Source: an uncultured Sphingomonadaceae bacterium
Lineage (GTDB): Bacteria; Pseudomonadota; Alphaproteobacteria; Sphingomonadales; Sphingomonadaceae
DNA: 64,000 nt
Direction of reading: 5' to 3'
Assembly: GCA_947493325.1 (NCBI GenBank)
Contig: CANLQI010000001.1
Span: 1,565,375-1,629,374 of the forward strand
Part shown: positions 45,602 to 54,834 of the stretch, piece by piece
Layout: every line of letters starts with the position of its first letter
How positions within the stretch are numbered: the stretch's first letter is position 1
Notes under the pieces: generated by a model
Seen by the model: the letters and a program-made list of their open reading frames with translations, nothing else
Database searches by the model: none
What the model was told of the DNA's origin: nothing
Translations under genes and position numbers: made by a program

Positions 45602-46554
45602 CGCGGCGCTTCCGTCCGTTCCACCATATCCGCAATGATATTTTCCACCTGAAGCCCTTCGATTTCGGCTGTCGGAGAAAGCAATGTACGGTGGCGCAAT
45701 ACGGAATTTGCCAGCACTTTCACATCATCCGGCACGACATAATCACGCCCCGCCAGCGCGGCACGCGCCCGCGCGGCATTGGCGAGCATGATGGCCGCAC
45801 GCGGACTGGCGCCGCTTTCCAGATCCGCACTTTCGCGGGTTGCACGGACAAGCCGGACGATATAGTCCACGACTTCATCGACAAGCTTGACCGACCCGAC
45901 AGCCTCGCGTGCCGCGTCCAGCCCCTTGGCATCGATTTCAGGCTTAATTTCAAAATCATCGGGACGCGGCGCGCCGGTACGTTCTCCATAGCGCGCGACA
46001 ATCTGCGCTTCTTCTTCCGCATCCGGATATTCGACCAGCAGTTTGAACAGGAAACGATCAAGCTGCGCTTCGGGCAGCGGATAGACCCCCTGTTGCTCAA
46101 TCGGGTTCTGCGTTGCTACCACCATAAAATGCGGCGAAAGCACATGGCGCTCACCGTCGATCGTGACGCTGCGTTCCTGCATTGCTTCCAGCAGGGCCGC
46201 CTGTGTTTTGGGCGGCGTGCGGTTGATTTCATCCGCCAGCAGTACATCGCAGAATACCGGCCCGCGCGTCAGCGTAAATGTGCTGGTCTGGAAATTGAAC
46301 AGGTTCGACCCGATAATATCGCCGGGCATCAGGTCAGGCGTAAACTGGATACGTCCGTATTCCAGCCCCAGCGTGGCGGTAAAACATTGCGCCAAAAACG
46401 TCTTGGCGGTTCCCGGCGGGCCTTCGAGTAGAACATGGCCGGACGAAAAAAGCGCGATCAGCATATGATCGACAATTTCGTCCTGTCCGACAATGGCTTT
46501 GCCGATTTGACCGCGTATCTTGTCCGCGAGTTCCTGAATATCCCCGATTTTCAT
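45598..46554 (-). CDS. MoxR-family AAA+ ATPase
   Basis: 318-residue cytosolic ATPase. Walker A GPPGTAKT (45-52), Walker [24 protein letters not shown] (in parts, about 107-130), sensor [22 protein letters not shown] (in parts). MoxR ATPases act as chaperones that load metals or cofactors, or mature vWA-containing complexes. The ATG at 46554 overlaps the DUF4350 stop as ATGA, so the longer frame from 46575 is not used. Centre of the operon with DUF58. Confidence 0.93.
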   Translation of the reverse strand: MKIGDIQELADKIRGQIGKAIVGQDEIVDHMLIALFSSGHVLLEGPPGTAKTFLAQCFTATLGLEYGRIQFTPDLMPGDIIGSNLFNFQTSTFTLTRGPVFCDVLLADEINRTPPKTQAALLEAMQERSVTIDGERHVLSPHFMVVATQNPIEQQGVYPLPEAQLDRFLFKLLVEYPDAEEEAQIVARYGERTGAPRPDDFEIKPEIDAKGLDAAREAVGSVKLVDEVVDYIVRLVRATRESADLESGASPRAAIMLANAARARAALAGRDYVVPDDVKVLANSVLRHRTLLSPTAEIEGLQVENIIADMVERTEAPR

Positions 46555-47831
46555 CCGATCATTTCCTTTTTCCATCGATAAAGTGCGGCAGCTCGCGCCG
46601 CGATTTCATGTCGTTTCTGCGCGGCACGCAGCTCGCTTGCCAAAACAGAGAAAGTCTTGCCTTCATAGCTGCCCAGTTTATTTAATTGTTCTTCGGTTTC
46701 ATCCGGCGCCAGTCCCGCTGGCAGGCCAATGGCAGCCGCCGATTGCTGCTGGATCAGATCAGCATAAGGCATGGCAAGCAGGTAATCACGGTCCAGCCGC
46801 TGCACAAAACCGGCCATATTATTCACCAGCGTACCCTTGCCATAATCAATCGCCCGCGCTTCGCGTGACGGCGGGCCAAAACGGTTGAATGCCATCCATG
46901 CAGCAGCAAGCGCCGCGACGATCAGGCAGATTGTGGCCGAAAGAAACGGCGGCCTGAATGCCAGCGTCAGTAGATTTTCCGAAGACCCCAGCCCAACCAT
47001 GGTGAGGTCGAATGTCACGTCGTCTGTTTCATAATAGGACATTTCCCCGACAAGATTGAGCGCATGGCGCGCCCGCGCCTTATCCGCCAGTCCCATGTTG
47101 TTAAACAGGTCCGGTTCAGCGACAATCACCACCGGGAAAAGATTATAGTCTGCATCATCCGGTTCGGGAATATCACCGCCCAGCAACTCCGGAAAATAGC
47201 CACCATTGTCATAAAGACTTACCAGTGCGCCTTCGCCGGACGGATTGGTAATCATGGGTTCAAGCAATCCACCTGAAAAACTTACCGTATAATCAGTATT
47301 TTTTAGAGGTGGGCCAAACGGCGTAACTATCTTCGCGTTTTTGGTTGCCTGCTTTCCTGCCACATTGACTTTGACTTCTCCTATGGGCTCTAACAGTTTT
47401 TTACTGAAAGCATCAGGCAAAGGGCCAACGAGCTTTACCCATCCCGGCTTGAGATCTTGCGGATTCGTAACAAGCCATTTAGGTAATATGACGAGTGTCG
47501 CACCAATGAACCGGCGGTCATCTATCAAGCTCGCCAGTTCCTCTGCATCCGCCGAATATCCGGGCGTTAGGACCAATAGACCCGGATCATTATATCCCGC
47601 GGCGGAACGCGCAAACCGGATATTCTTGCCGTCTTTGGCGAGCAGGTTCGAAAATGCCTTATAGCCCACCAGGCTGTTCGAAGCGCCATGCGCCTGGCCG
47701 TTATTGGTGCTGCGCATCGCATCGCCTGCACCCAGTGAATAGAGCAGCCCCAGGAAGCCGATAAAACCGATGACGAGCATCAGCAGCACCGATGTACGGG
47801 AAAATGGATTGCGCGACGCGGAAACGCTCAT
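46551..47831 (-). CDS. DUF4350 domain membrane protein
   Basis: 426 residues. One helix near the N-terminus (about 14-32), a large extracytoplasmic domain (about 35-290; [20 protein letters not shown] and a beta-alpha pattern as in glutamine-amidotransferase-like folds), a second helix (about 300-320) and a cytosolic tail with [16 protein letters not shown]. This matches DUF4350 proteins found next to MoxR-DUF58 genes. Overlaps of 4 bases on both sides. Confidence 0.83.
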   Translation of the reverse strand: MSVSASRNPFSRTSVLLMLVIGFIGFLGLLYSLGAGDAMRSTNNGQAHGASNSLVGYKAFSNLLAKDGKNIRFARSAAGYNDPGLLVLTPGYSADAEELASLIDDRRFIGATLVILPKWLVTNPQDLKPGWVKLVGPLPDAFSKKLLEPIGEVKVNVAGKQATKNAKIVTPFGPPLKNTDYTVSFSGGLLEPMITNPSGEGALVSLYDNGGYFPELLGGDIPEPDDADYNLFPVVIVAEPDLFNNMGLADKARARHALNLVGEMSYYETDDVTFDLTMVGLGSSENLLTLAFRPPFLSATICLIVAALAAAWMAFNRFGPPSREARAIDYGKGTLVNNMAGFVQRLDRDYLLAMPYADLIQQQSAAAIGLPAGLAPDETEEQLNKLGSYEGKTFSVLASELRAAQKRHEIAARAAALYRWKKEMIG

Positions 47832-48523
47832 GTCCAGTTCTCCTTAAATGCAAACCGGCCATAAGCTTCGCGCGATTCATCCCATGCTTTTGCATCCAGC
47901 GGATGTGCCGCAAACAGACTGCGCTCGACATGCCCCGCGATAATCGCAAAGGTTTCCCGGGCGCCTTCGGACAAAGCCTCGAAACGCCCGATTTCGCGCG
48001 CTGTGTTTGACGGACGCAGCAGCTGCGGGCGCTTGCGCTCAATATCCTCAATGCTGCGGTAAAGCAGCAAATGCGCCGCTTCATCATATTCGCCGCGCGC
48101 CGCAAGTGCATCCGCTTCATCCAGCAACTCGCGCGCCACTTTTTCTTCAGGCACCCATTCAGGTTCCACCGGGCTTTCTTCCCGCGAACCATATGTATCC
48201 AAAGCCCACACCGCCAGCTTCCACAGCAGAATAGCAATACCTGCCGCAAGCAAAGCGATCAGGGTATATTCAACAAACGGCCAGATGCCGGATAAATCCG
48301 CGCTTATATCCGGGAAAAGATCACTCAGCCATTGCTTGAAGTCCGTCCACCATTGCGGCTCTCCCGCTTTGGGTTTTTCGGGCGGCGGAGGTTCAAACTG
48401 GATATCACCATCCCCGCGCACTTCCTCCCACACCGTATCAAAATCCGCAGCAGATTCAGCTGCTTCTGCGGGAGGAGCACGCTCGGGCGTCACGGGCTGA
48501 GGAAAGGGAACGACTTGGGGCAC
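47828..48523 (-). CDS. DUF4129-type membrane protein
   Basis: 231 residues: a Pro/Glu-rich N-terminal region, one helix (about 88-108) and a cytosolic helical domain with RELLDEADALAARGEYDEAAHLLLYRSIEDIE (in parts), the DUF4129 pattern. The start is a GTG at 48523. No ribosome site is obvious, so the N-terminus is uncertain. It is the first gene of the six-gene operon and overlaps DUF4350 by 4 bases. Confidence 0.8.
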   Translation of the reverse strand: MPQVVPFPQPVTPERAPPAEAAESAADFDTVWEEVRGDGDIQFEPPPPEKPKAGEPQWWTDFKQWLSDLFPDISADLSGIWPFVEYTLIALLAAGIAILLWKLAVWALDTYGSREESPVEPEWVPEEKVARELLDEADALAARGEYDEAAHLLLYRSIEDIERKRPQLLRPSNTAREIGRFEALSEGARETFAIIAGHVERSLFAAHPLDAKAWDESREAYGRFAFKENWT

Positions 48524-48635
48524 TGCAAAAGAATGTCGCAGAAAGCAGGTCAGCCAGCAAGTTTATTTGCGTAAAATAATATGCATTCGTCGATAAATGC
48601 TTTGTCCGCGGCTATCCGCGCTTTACATACACCAT

Positions 48636-49481
48636 ATGGTAAAGAAATTATGGATTCTTCTGGCTGTATTCATGGCGGCCGTTCCCGCACCGGCCTACGC
48701 ATGGGGTGAATATGCACACCGCATCACAGCTGATATTGCAAAAAACAACATATCGCCCTCTACCGCAGTGAAGATACGCCGGTTAATGCAGTCGGAAGCA
48801 CTGCTGGGCACACCCGACTGCGACCTTAAATCCATTAGCGATGCCAGCGTGTGGCCCGATTGTGTCCGCCGCAACCGGCTGCGCTGGGGCTATACCTCGC
48901 CATGGCATTATCAGAATGTCGACATCTGCAAGGAATTCACACTGCGCGGCAATTGTCCCGGCGGCAATTGCGTATCCGCACAGATAGACCGCAATGCGGC
49001 TTTGCTGGCGGACAAGAGCCTGCCCTCGCATGTCCGGCTGGAAGCGCTGACTTTTTTAGTCCATTTTGTCGGTGACCTGCATATGCCGCTGCATGCCGGC
49101 GACCGCAGCGATCGCGGCGGCAATGATGTGTCGGCCGCCTATGGGATTGTCGAAGGACGCATGAATTTACACTGGTTATGGGATGGACCGCTTGCCGAAC
49201 GCGCCATTACCGACGGCAGCAATATAGTCCGCGCCTATAGCGCAAGTGAGCGGGCTGAAATGAATGCCGGCACGAGTGAAGACTGGTCGCGCGAAGCATG
49301 GCAGATTTCCCGCGATTTTGCATATACCAGCGCCGAAGATGGTCCCATATGCGGCCCCAAAATAGAAAGCCGCGCGAAAATTGACAATGACGAGATTAAA
49401 AATCTGATTCCAGTTGCCCGTTTGCAGATACAGCGTGCAGGTCTGCGCATTGCGCGTCTTTTGGATGAAGCATTGCGCTAG
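48636..49481 (+). CDS. S1/P1-type zinc nuclease
   Basis: 281-residue exported phosphodiesterase acting on single-stranded nucleic acids. The signal peptide (1-22, ending AYA) is cut just before Trp23, whose free amino group is a zinc ligand in this family: mature start WGEYAHRI with His28. Further ligands are seen in SPWHYQNVD, LVHFVGDLHMPLHAGDR and NLHWLWDG. Several cysteines (DCDLK, DCVRR, ICKEF, NCPGGNC) probably form disulfides. The ATG at 48636 is chosen over 48597 because it gives the exact signal peptide. Confidence 0.93.
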   Translation: MVKKLWILLAVFMAAVPAPAYAWGEYAHRITADIAKNNISPSTAVKIRRLMQSEALLGTPDCDLKSISDASVWPDCVRRNRLRWGYTSPWHYQNVDICKEFTLRGNCPGGNCVSAQIDRNAALLADKSLPSHVRLEALTFLVHFVGDLHMPLHAGDRSDRGGNDVSAAYGIVEGRMNLHWLWDGPLAERAITDGSNIVRAYSASERAEMNAGTSEDWSREAWQISRDFAYTSAEDGPICGPKIESRAKIDNDEIKNLIPVARLQIQRAGLRIARLLDEALR

Positions 49482-49483
49482 GT

Positions 49484-49753
49484 TCAGGAACGGCGGCCCC
49501 AGTTCCATTGCCAGCCACCTTCGGTTTTTTTCCAGCAGACAAATATGAAAATGGCCGTCACTGTGAATATACCCGCAAACCAGGCAAGGCCGGGTTCCTC
49601 GCCGCGGCGTTGAAGATTATAGGCCATGCCGCCACAAAATGCGATGTAGAGGCCCAGAAAAGCCCAGCCCTGCCAGCTATGGGGCACTGCGCCCCAGCCA
49701 AATCTTTTTGGTTTGAACCAGTATTTCTTATCGAACATCATATGCAGCATCAT
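49484..49753 (-). CDS. Small membrane protein of the SPFH-RHH operon
   Basis: 89 residues with two helices (about 28-47 and 57-76), rich in Trp. The first ATG overlaps the stop of the RHH gene (ATGA), with GGAGAG just before it. It is the third gene of the operon SPFH-RHH-membrane protein and ends 2 bases from the convergent nuclease gene. No family name known to me. Confidence 0.7.
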   Translation of the reverse strand: MMLHMMFDKKYWFKPKRFGWGAVPHSWQGWAFLGLYIAFCGGMAYNLQRRGEEPGLAWFAGIFTVTAIFIFVCWKKTEGGWQWNWGRRS

Positions 49754-49968
49754 GTCTCTCCTTTTTTCGTCTCGCTTTTTGGCGGCCTGCCCCGTTTGCG
49801 TTTTTCCGGTGGCGCGACTTTGACGCCGCGCCGCGCCAATGCTTCGCGCAGCAGGACCTCGACTTCCGCATTTACACTGCGAAACTCGGATGCTGCGGCT
49901 CTCTCCAGCGCTTCATAAAGCGCGGGTTCGAGCCGGAGCGGAAACGCCTTTTTGGGCTTTGCGGGCAT
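49750..49968 (-). CDS. Arc-like ribbon-helix-helix DNA-binding protein
   Basis: 72 residues. FPLRLEPALYEALERAAASEFRSVNAEVEVLLREAL (in parts, residues 9-44) is a standard ribbon-helix-helix of the Arc/CopG group, with a basic AT-hook-like tail (RKRGRPPKS). Such proteins are autorepressors or antitoxins. Located 27 bases after the SPFH gene. A perfect 12-bp palindrome upstream of the operon (50939-50950) is a candidate target. Confidence 0.82.
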   Translation of the reverse strand: MPAKPKKAFPLRLEPALYEALERAAASEFRSVNAEVEVLLREALARRGVKVAPPEKRKRGRPPKSETKKGET

Positions 49969-49995
49969 GATGTAGGTCCTGTCAGCCTTCAGCCA

Positions 49996-50916
49996 TTACT
50001 GGTACAGCGAACCGGCATTGACCACCGGCTGCGTATCGCGTTCACCGCACAATACAACCATCAGGTTCGATACCATCGCCGCCTTGCGTTCATCATCCAG
50101 GGCGACGACATCTTTCGCGGACAACATTTCCAGTGCGGTTTCAACCATACCCACTGCGCCTTCCACAATACGCTGGCGCGCCGCGACAATTGCGTCGGCC
50201 TGTTGCCGTTTCAGCATGGCGTGTGCAATTTCCGGTGAGTACGCAAGATGCGTAAGGCGGCATTCGTCGATCGTGACACCCGCGGCGGAGACACGTTCCT
50301 GCAACTGTTCCTCCAGCTGATCGCTGACTTCCCCGGTGTCCCCGCGCAGCGTGACCTGATCATGCTCAAAATCATCATATGGAAAGCGACCGCCGATGAC
50401 ACGGATTGCGCTTTCAATCTGGATATCGACAAATTCCTCATATTTCTCGACATCGAACAGCGCTTTGGCCGTATCCGTGACGCGCCACACAACGTTGGTG
50501 GCAATCTCGACCGGATTACCGCGCAGGTCGTTCACCTTGACCGTTTCCGACGTGACATTGTGTACGCGCACAGAGATTTTCTGCCGCGTCAGCCACGGCA
50601 GCCGCCAGCGCAGGCCGGTATTACGGTCCGTGCCCTTATATTCGCCGAACAGCTGAATCGCCGCGGCCTGATTGGGATTGAGAAAGTAAAAGCCACAAGC
50701 AACAAACAGGAATGCAAAAATGCTGAGTGCCAAAAGCATGACTGCTGCAGCGCCCATGCTGTCGATGGCAAAAGCCGCCGCTACAGCAGCTATGATTGTG
50801 CCCAGCAATACAACCAGCATACCATAACCACTCATCGTATTGGCTCCACGTTCGGTGCTGACGATCATTTCCCGCCTGCCACCAGATTCATTTGCCACTA
50901 CAGCTGCATCCGTCAT
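49996..50916 (-). CDS. SPFH/Band-7 domain membrane protein
   Basis: 306 residues. Two adjacent N-terminal helices (about 30-50 and 54-75) anchor the SPFH domain (about 76-240: GFYFLNPNQAAAIQLFGEYKG in parts, then NDLRGNPVEIATNVVWRV), followed by a coiled, Ala/Gln-rich section (KRQQADAIVAARQRIVEGA). These proteins form large membrane-associated rings or microdomains. It is the first gene of an operon with an RHH regulator and a small membrane protein. Confidence 0.9.
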   Translation of the reverse strand: MTDAAVVANESGGRREMIVSTERGANTMSGYGMLVVLLGTIIAAVAAAFAIDSMGAAAVMLLALSIFAFLFVACGFYFLNPNQAAAIQLFGEYKGTDRNTGLRWRLPWLTRQKISVRVHNVTSETVKVNDLRGNPVEIATNVVWRVTDTAKALFDVEKYEEFVDIQIESAIRVIGGRFPYDDFEHDQVTLRGDTGEVSDQLEEQLQERVSAAGVTIDECRLTHLAYSPEIAHAMLKRQQADAIVAARQRIVEGAVGMVETALEMLSAKDVVALDDERKAAMVSNLMVVLCGERDTQPVVNAGSLYQ

Positions 50917-50938
50917 GATTTTTCTCCTTGAAATTAAT

Positions 50939-50950
50939 TATGATATCATA
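50939..50950. promoter_or_regulatory. Perfect palindrome upstream of the SPFH operon
   Basis: TATGATATCATA, 12 bp perfect, with a further ATATCAT at 50954-50960; 23 bases before the SPFH start. Arc-type proteins bind short repeated AT-rich half-sites, so this is a candidate autoregulatory operator. The flanks are AT-rich, which lowers its weight. Confidence 0.45.
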
Positions 50951-51176
50951 TTTATATCATTTATCGAAAATTGCAAGGATTTTTGGATTCAATTCAGAAT
51001 CATAACAGCTGATGTGAACATGATTTTACAGCTAACCATATGTATTTTACATATTATAACGGTTTCTGAACTCGCGCTTCCCATTGCATTCATGTAAAAA
51101 ATTGCATATCATTTCGTCGACAGCGGAACACTTCTCATCGTGGGGAGTTGTTTTGTCGGTCCCAGGGAGAAAAGAT

Positions 51177-51401
51177 ATGACGGTACAAATACCCGCCAAG
51201 AATTTTGCACAGGAAATATCGAGCCGCGGTTTCATGCCGCTTTATTATACAGGTGAAAGCAATTACTGCCCTGGCTGTGGTGGTCGCCACTGGCATGTGG
51301 GCCGCATCAGCGCACAATGTGCACGCTGTGATACGGCTCTGCCCATTGCAATGAACGGCATTGGCGAATTTGAATTTGACGGCGAGATTCTGGCCGCCTG
51401 A
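51177..51401 (+). CDS. Small zinc-ribbon protein
   Basis: 74 residues with a four-cysteine zinc ribbon: CPGCGG and, 17 residues on, CARC. The rest is short and without known domain. AGGGAGAAAAGAT stands before the ATG at 51177, which is preferred over the start at 51084. Role unknown; such proteins bind nucleic acid or protein. Confidence 0.72.
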   Translation: MTVQIPAKNFAQEISSRGFMPLYYTGESNYCPGCGGRHWHVGRISAQCARCDTALPIAMNGIGEFEFDGEILAA

Positions 51402-51463
51402 TATGTTGCCAGGTTTAACGACTAAACGATAGCGCACTTGTTGCTACAGTTTAGACATCAACC

Positions 51464-52363
51464 TCACGCATCGAAACTTTCAAGTGCAGCGCGGGCTATA
51501 CCGTCGCCCCATTCCTGCACGAAATGTCCGCCATCTTTCACGATCATCGGCTCTGGGCAGTTTCTAATCATTTTCTGCAGGCTCTGCATGGTATCCGGGC
51601 CGAGAACCGGGTCGAGAGCGCCGACAGCCATAAAACTTTTCCCCTCCCATTGCTCTGACCAGAAACGCGCCGCAGCCAGGCTGACCTCCACGCCCTCCAT
51701 TTCAGGTGAAATGGGCACGAGTGCAGGAAATACCTGTGCCCCCGCCTTATATTCCGGCGAAGGAAACGGCGCGTCATAGGCGGCAATCTCGGCTTCAGTA
51801 AGGTGCGGCGTTCCGCGTGCGATTAATTCACCGATGGGAAGGTCAGGCGTCGAAAGCGCATAGTTTTTCCAGGCGAGAAAGCCTTCACCCGGCGCCTTGC
51901 CGATGCCAAGCCCGGTGTTCATGACGATCAGCCGCGAGAGCCTCGATGCGAAATTTTCGTCCGCCGGCAGGGTAAGGCCGAGCAACCCGCCCCAGTCCTG
52001 CACCACCAGAGTAATATTCTTAAGGTCAAGTCTTTTTATCATTTCCAGCAAATAGTTACGATGGAAATGAAAGGAATAGTCTGATTGCTCGGCCGGCTTA
52101 TCAGATCGCCCAAAGCCCAGAAGATCAGGCGCAATAACCCGCGCGCCGCTTTCCAGAAACACGGGTATCATCCGGCGGTAAAGAAACGACCAGGATGGCT
52201 CTCCGTGCAGGCACAGGAATACATGCTCCGCATCCTGCGGCCCAGCATCGATATAGGCAATGCGCAAATCCTGATAGCCCGGCAAGTCGTCAACATATTT
52301 TACCGGAAAGTCGAAATCCGGAATATTTGCAAATCGTTCCTCGGGGGTGCGCAGCGCTTTCAT
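51464..52363 (-). CDS. Haloalkane dehalogenase (HLD-I type, DhlA/DhmA-like)
   Basis: 299-residue alpha/beta hydrolase that splits carbon-halogen bonds. HGEPSWSFLYR (53-63) gives the oxyanion-hole region; the nucleophile is Asp123 in VQDWGG, with halide-binding Trp124 and a second Trp (165, FLAWKNYA); the acid Asp251 lies in GALDPV and the base His280 in GGHFVQE. The spacing matches DhlA (Asp124-Trp125-Trp175-Asp260-His289) closely, placing it in subfamily I. The real substrate may be a natural halocarbon. Transcribed alone. Confidence 0.9.
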   Translation of the reverse strand: MKALRTPEERFANIPDFDFPVKYVDDLPGYQDLRIAYIDAGPQDAEHVFLCLHGEPSWSFLYRRMIPVFLESGARVIAPDLLGFGRSDKPAEQSDYSFHFHRNYLLEMIKRLDLKNITLVVQDWGGLLGLTLPADENFASRLSRLIVMNTGLGIGKAPGEGFLAWKNYALSTPDLPIGELIARGTPHLTEAEIAAYDAPFPSPEYKAGAQVFPALVPISPEMEGVEVSLAAARFWSEQWEGKSFMAVGALDPVLGPDTMQSLQKMIRNCPEPMIVKDGGHFVQEWGDGIARAALESFDA

Positions 52364-52419
52364 TAATAGTCTCCCATTTACATTTCTTTTTGCAGCTATG
52401 CGTCGGGCGCGGCCAAAAG

Positions 52420-52449
52420 AAAAGGGGCGAGATTTCTCCCGCCCCTTTT
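52420..52449 (-). terminator. Terminator of the M3 peptidase gene
   Basis: AAAAGGGGCG-N10-CGCCCCTTTT, perfect 10-bp stem with A/T ends on both sides, 20 bases after the M3 peptidase stop. Confidence 0.85.
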
Positions 52450-52469
52450 CAGTGATCAGAAAGTTTTAC

Positions 52470-54677
52470 TCACTCACCCGGGACAGGGAAACCGCGGCGA
52501 ACGAGCAGCGCGTTCACATCCGGGTCGCGGCCACGGAAAGCGCGATATGCTGCGGCGCGATCGGTTTCATTGCCGGTTGCGAGCAGCACATTGCGAAATT
52601 TATCCGCGACCGTGCGGTCCCATGGTCCGCCCGCCTCCTCAAATGCGGCCCAGGTATCGGCATCCATAACCTCGGACCACAGATAGCTGTAATAGCCCGC
52701 CGAATAGGCATCCGAGGAAAACAGATGGTTGAACTGCGGCAGACGGTGGCGCATCACGATCTCACGCGGCATGCCGATTTCTTCCAGCGTCTCACGCTCA
52801 AACGCGTCGACATCGGTGACCGGATCGGTGCGGTTGTGCAGCTTCATATCGACAATCGCGCTGGACAGATATTCGGTCGTCGCAAACCCCTGGTTAAACG
52901 TATCGGATTTGAGAATTTTCTGCACAAGATCGGCGGGAATTGGCTCACCCGTTTCATAATGCTTGGCATAGTTTTTCAGGATATAATCCGTCATCAGCCA
53001 GTTTTCATTCACCTGGCTCGGATATTCGACGAAATCGCGCGGCGTGCCGGCAAGATCGGGATAATAGACATCCTGAAGCAGATAATGGATGCCATGGCCG
53101 AATTCATGGAACAAGGTATTCGCGTCATCCAGGCTTATGAGCGTGGGTTCGCCGTCCGCGCCCTTGGTAAAATTATTGTTGTTCGACGCCAGCACATTGG
53201 TTTCCCCGCCCAACCCTTTTTGGCTGCGATAAGTGGTCATCCACGCGCCCGAACGCTTCCCATCGCGGGCAAAATTGTCGAGATACAGCACCCCGATATT
53301 GGAATTATCGCGCTTGTCGAACACTTCAAATGTGCGGACATCGGGATGAAACACCGGAATTGTACCGGTATTTTCCCTGAACCCCATGTCATACAGCTTA
53401 CCCGCCGCATCAAACATGCCATCCACCATGTTATCCAGCTTGAAATACGGCTTGATCTCGCTTTCATCGAGGTCATATTTCGCCTTACGGACTTTTTCTG
53501 CATAATAGCGGTAATCCCACGGCTCGATAGTGATGCCTGCGCCTTCCTGATCCGCGATCGCCTGCATATCGGCGACTTCTTCCTTCACCCGCGCTTTTGC
53601 GCCGGGCCAGACTTTCATCATCAGGTCCATTGCCTTGTTAGGGTCTTTGGCCATCGTATCGGCCATACGGTAATGCGCATGCGTTTTGAAACCGAGCAGT
53701 TCGGCGCGTTGTTGCCGCAGCTTCAGGATTTCCGCGATCACCGCATTGGTGTCATTGGCATCGCCATTGTCACCGCGCCCGGCATAGGCTTTAAACACTT
53801 TTTCCCGCAAAGCGCGGTTGTTGGCATATTGCAGCGTCGGCTGCATGGACGAACGGGTGTTTTTGATCGCCCATTGGCCGGGCTTGCCGGCGGCCTCGGC
53901 TGCACCGGCCAGCGACGCCTTGAACGCATCGGAAAGTCCCGCCAGTTCAGCTTCATCCTCGACAAATATATACGTCTGCTCGTCTTTCAGCACACGCCCG
54001 CTGAATTCCGTAAAGAGTTCGGACAGCCGGCCGTTAATCGCGATCAATTGTTCTTTCTGTTCAGGCGGAAGGTTTGCACCGTTGCGCACAAAACTGTCAT
54101 ACGCGCGTTCGACAATGCGCATCTGCTCTGCATTGAGGCCCAATCTATCGCGCTTGTCATAGACTTCCTTGTACCGCGCGAAAAGACGCGGATCGAGCGT
54201 CAGTTCGTTATAGAATTTGGAGATTTTCGGGCTCCATTCGGCGTCGAGTTCCCGAACACGATCACTGGAAAGATTGGAGGTCTGCACGCCCCAATATGAA
54301 AACAGACGGTCCATCTTATCGCCCGACAGCATTACGGGCACGAACACATTCTCGAAAGTTGCGGGTTCTGGATTGGTTACAACTGCTTCAAACTCGCTTT
54401 TGACCTGCGCCATGCCATCTTCAAAAGCGACCGGGAAAAGCTCTGCATCAAGCTTATCCCAGGCAGGTACGCCTTCAAACGGGCCCGTCCATTCGGCGGT
54501 CAGCACGTTGCCGGTGGTATCCGATTTCGTCATGGAAGTTTGCACAGGTTGTGTTTGAGCTTGAACCACAGATGCAGTCTCCTCGGCTGGTGTCGTTGCA
54601 CATCCGGCCGCACCCATAGCGAGGGCTATTGCCGATGTTGCATTGATAAGTGATTTCGATTTGGGCGATGAACGCAT
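52470..54677 (-). CDS. M3-family oligopeptidase/peptidyl-dipeptidase, lipoprotein
   Basis: 735-residue zinc peptidase (Dcp group). The zinc site is HEFGH (His524, Glu525, His528) in LFHEFGHGIHYLL with the third ligand about 25 residues later (DFVEYPSQVNE). The N-terminus is a lipoprotein signal with lipobox AAGC (Cys26), so it works outside the cytoplasm, unlike E. coli Dcp and OpdA but like many lipoprotein M3 members of sphingomonads. GGAGAG precedes the ATG. It should cut short peptides. Confidence 0.92.
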   Translation of the reverse strand: MRSSPKSKSLINATSAIALAMGAAGCATTPAEETASVVQAQTQPVQTSMTKSDTTGNVLTAEWTGPFEGVPAWDKLDAELFPVAFEDGMAQVKSEFEAVVTNPEPATFENVFVPVMLSGDKMDRLFSYWGVQTSNLSSDRVRELDAEWSPKISKFYNELTLDPRLFARYKEVYDKRDRLGLNAEQMRIVERAYDSFVRNGANLPPEQKEQLIAINGRLSELFTEFSGRVLKDEQTYIFVEDEAELAGLSDAFKASLAGAAEAAGKPGQWAIKNTRSSMQPTLQYANNRALREKVFKAYAGRGDNGDANDTNAVIAEILKLRQQRAELLGFKTHAHYRMADTMAKDPNKAMDLMMKVWPGAKARVKEEVADMQAIADQEGAGITIEPWDYRYYAEKVRKAKYDLDESEIKPYFKLDNMVDGMFDAAGKLYDMGFRENTGTIPVFHPDVRTFEVFDKRDNSNIGVLYLDNFARDGKRSGAWMTTYRSQKGLGGETNVLASNNNNFTKGADGEPTLISLDDANTLFHEFGHGIHYLLQDVYYPDLAGTPRDFVEYPSQVNENWLMTDYILKNYAKHYETGEPIPADLVQKILKSDTFNQGFATTEYLSSAIVDMKLHNRTDPVTDVDAFERETLEEIGMPREIVMRHRLPQFNHLFSSDAYSAGYYSYLWSEVMDADTWAAFEEAGGPWDRTVADKFRNVLLATGNETDRAAAYRAFRGRDPDVNALLVRRGFPVPGE

Positions 54678-54834
54678 GAAATATCTCTCCAGTTATTATG
54701 GCGTCGTCCTTACCGGACGCGCGATGAACAAGGGTTTAGCGAGATTCATGCCCGAGCGCAAAGGCTGGTTGCATTTACGGCGATAAGGTGCGGATAATTT
54801 TCGACGGAAGTTTGCACCCGCAGCTATTATGCCT

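Noticed and set aside
52347..54299. 650-codon open frame opposite the M3 peptidase
   Set aside because: It lies fully antisense to a gene with clear zinc-site motifs; the open frame follows from GC-biased codon use. The translated product has no domain features.
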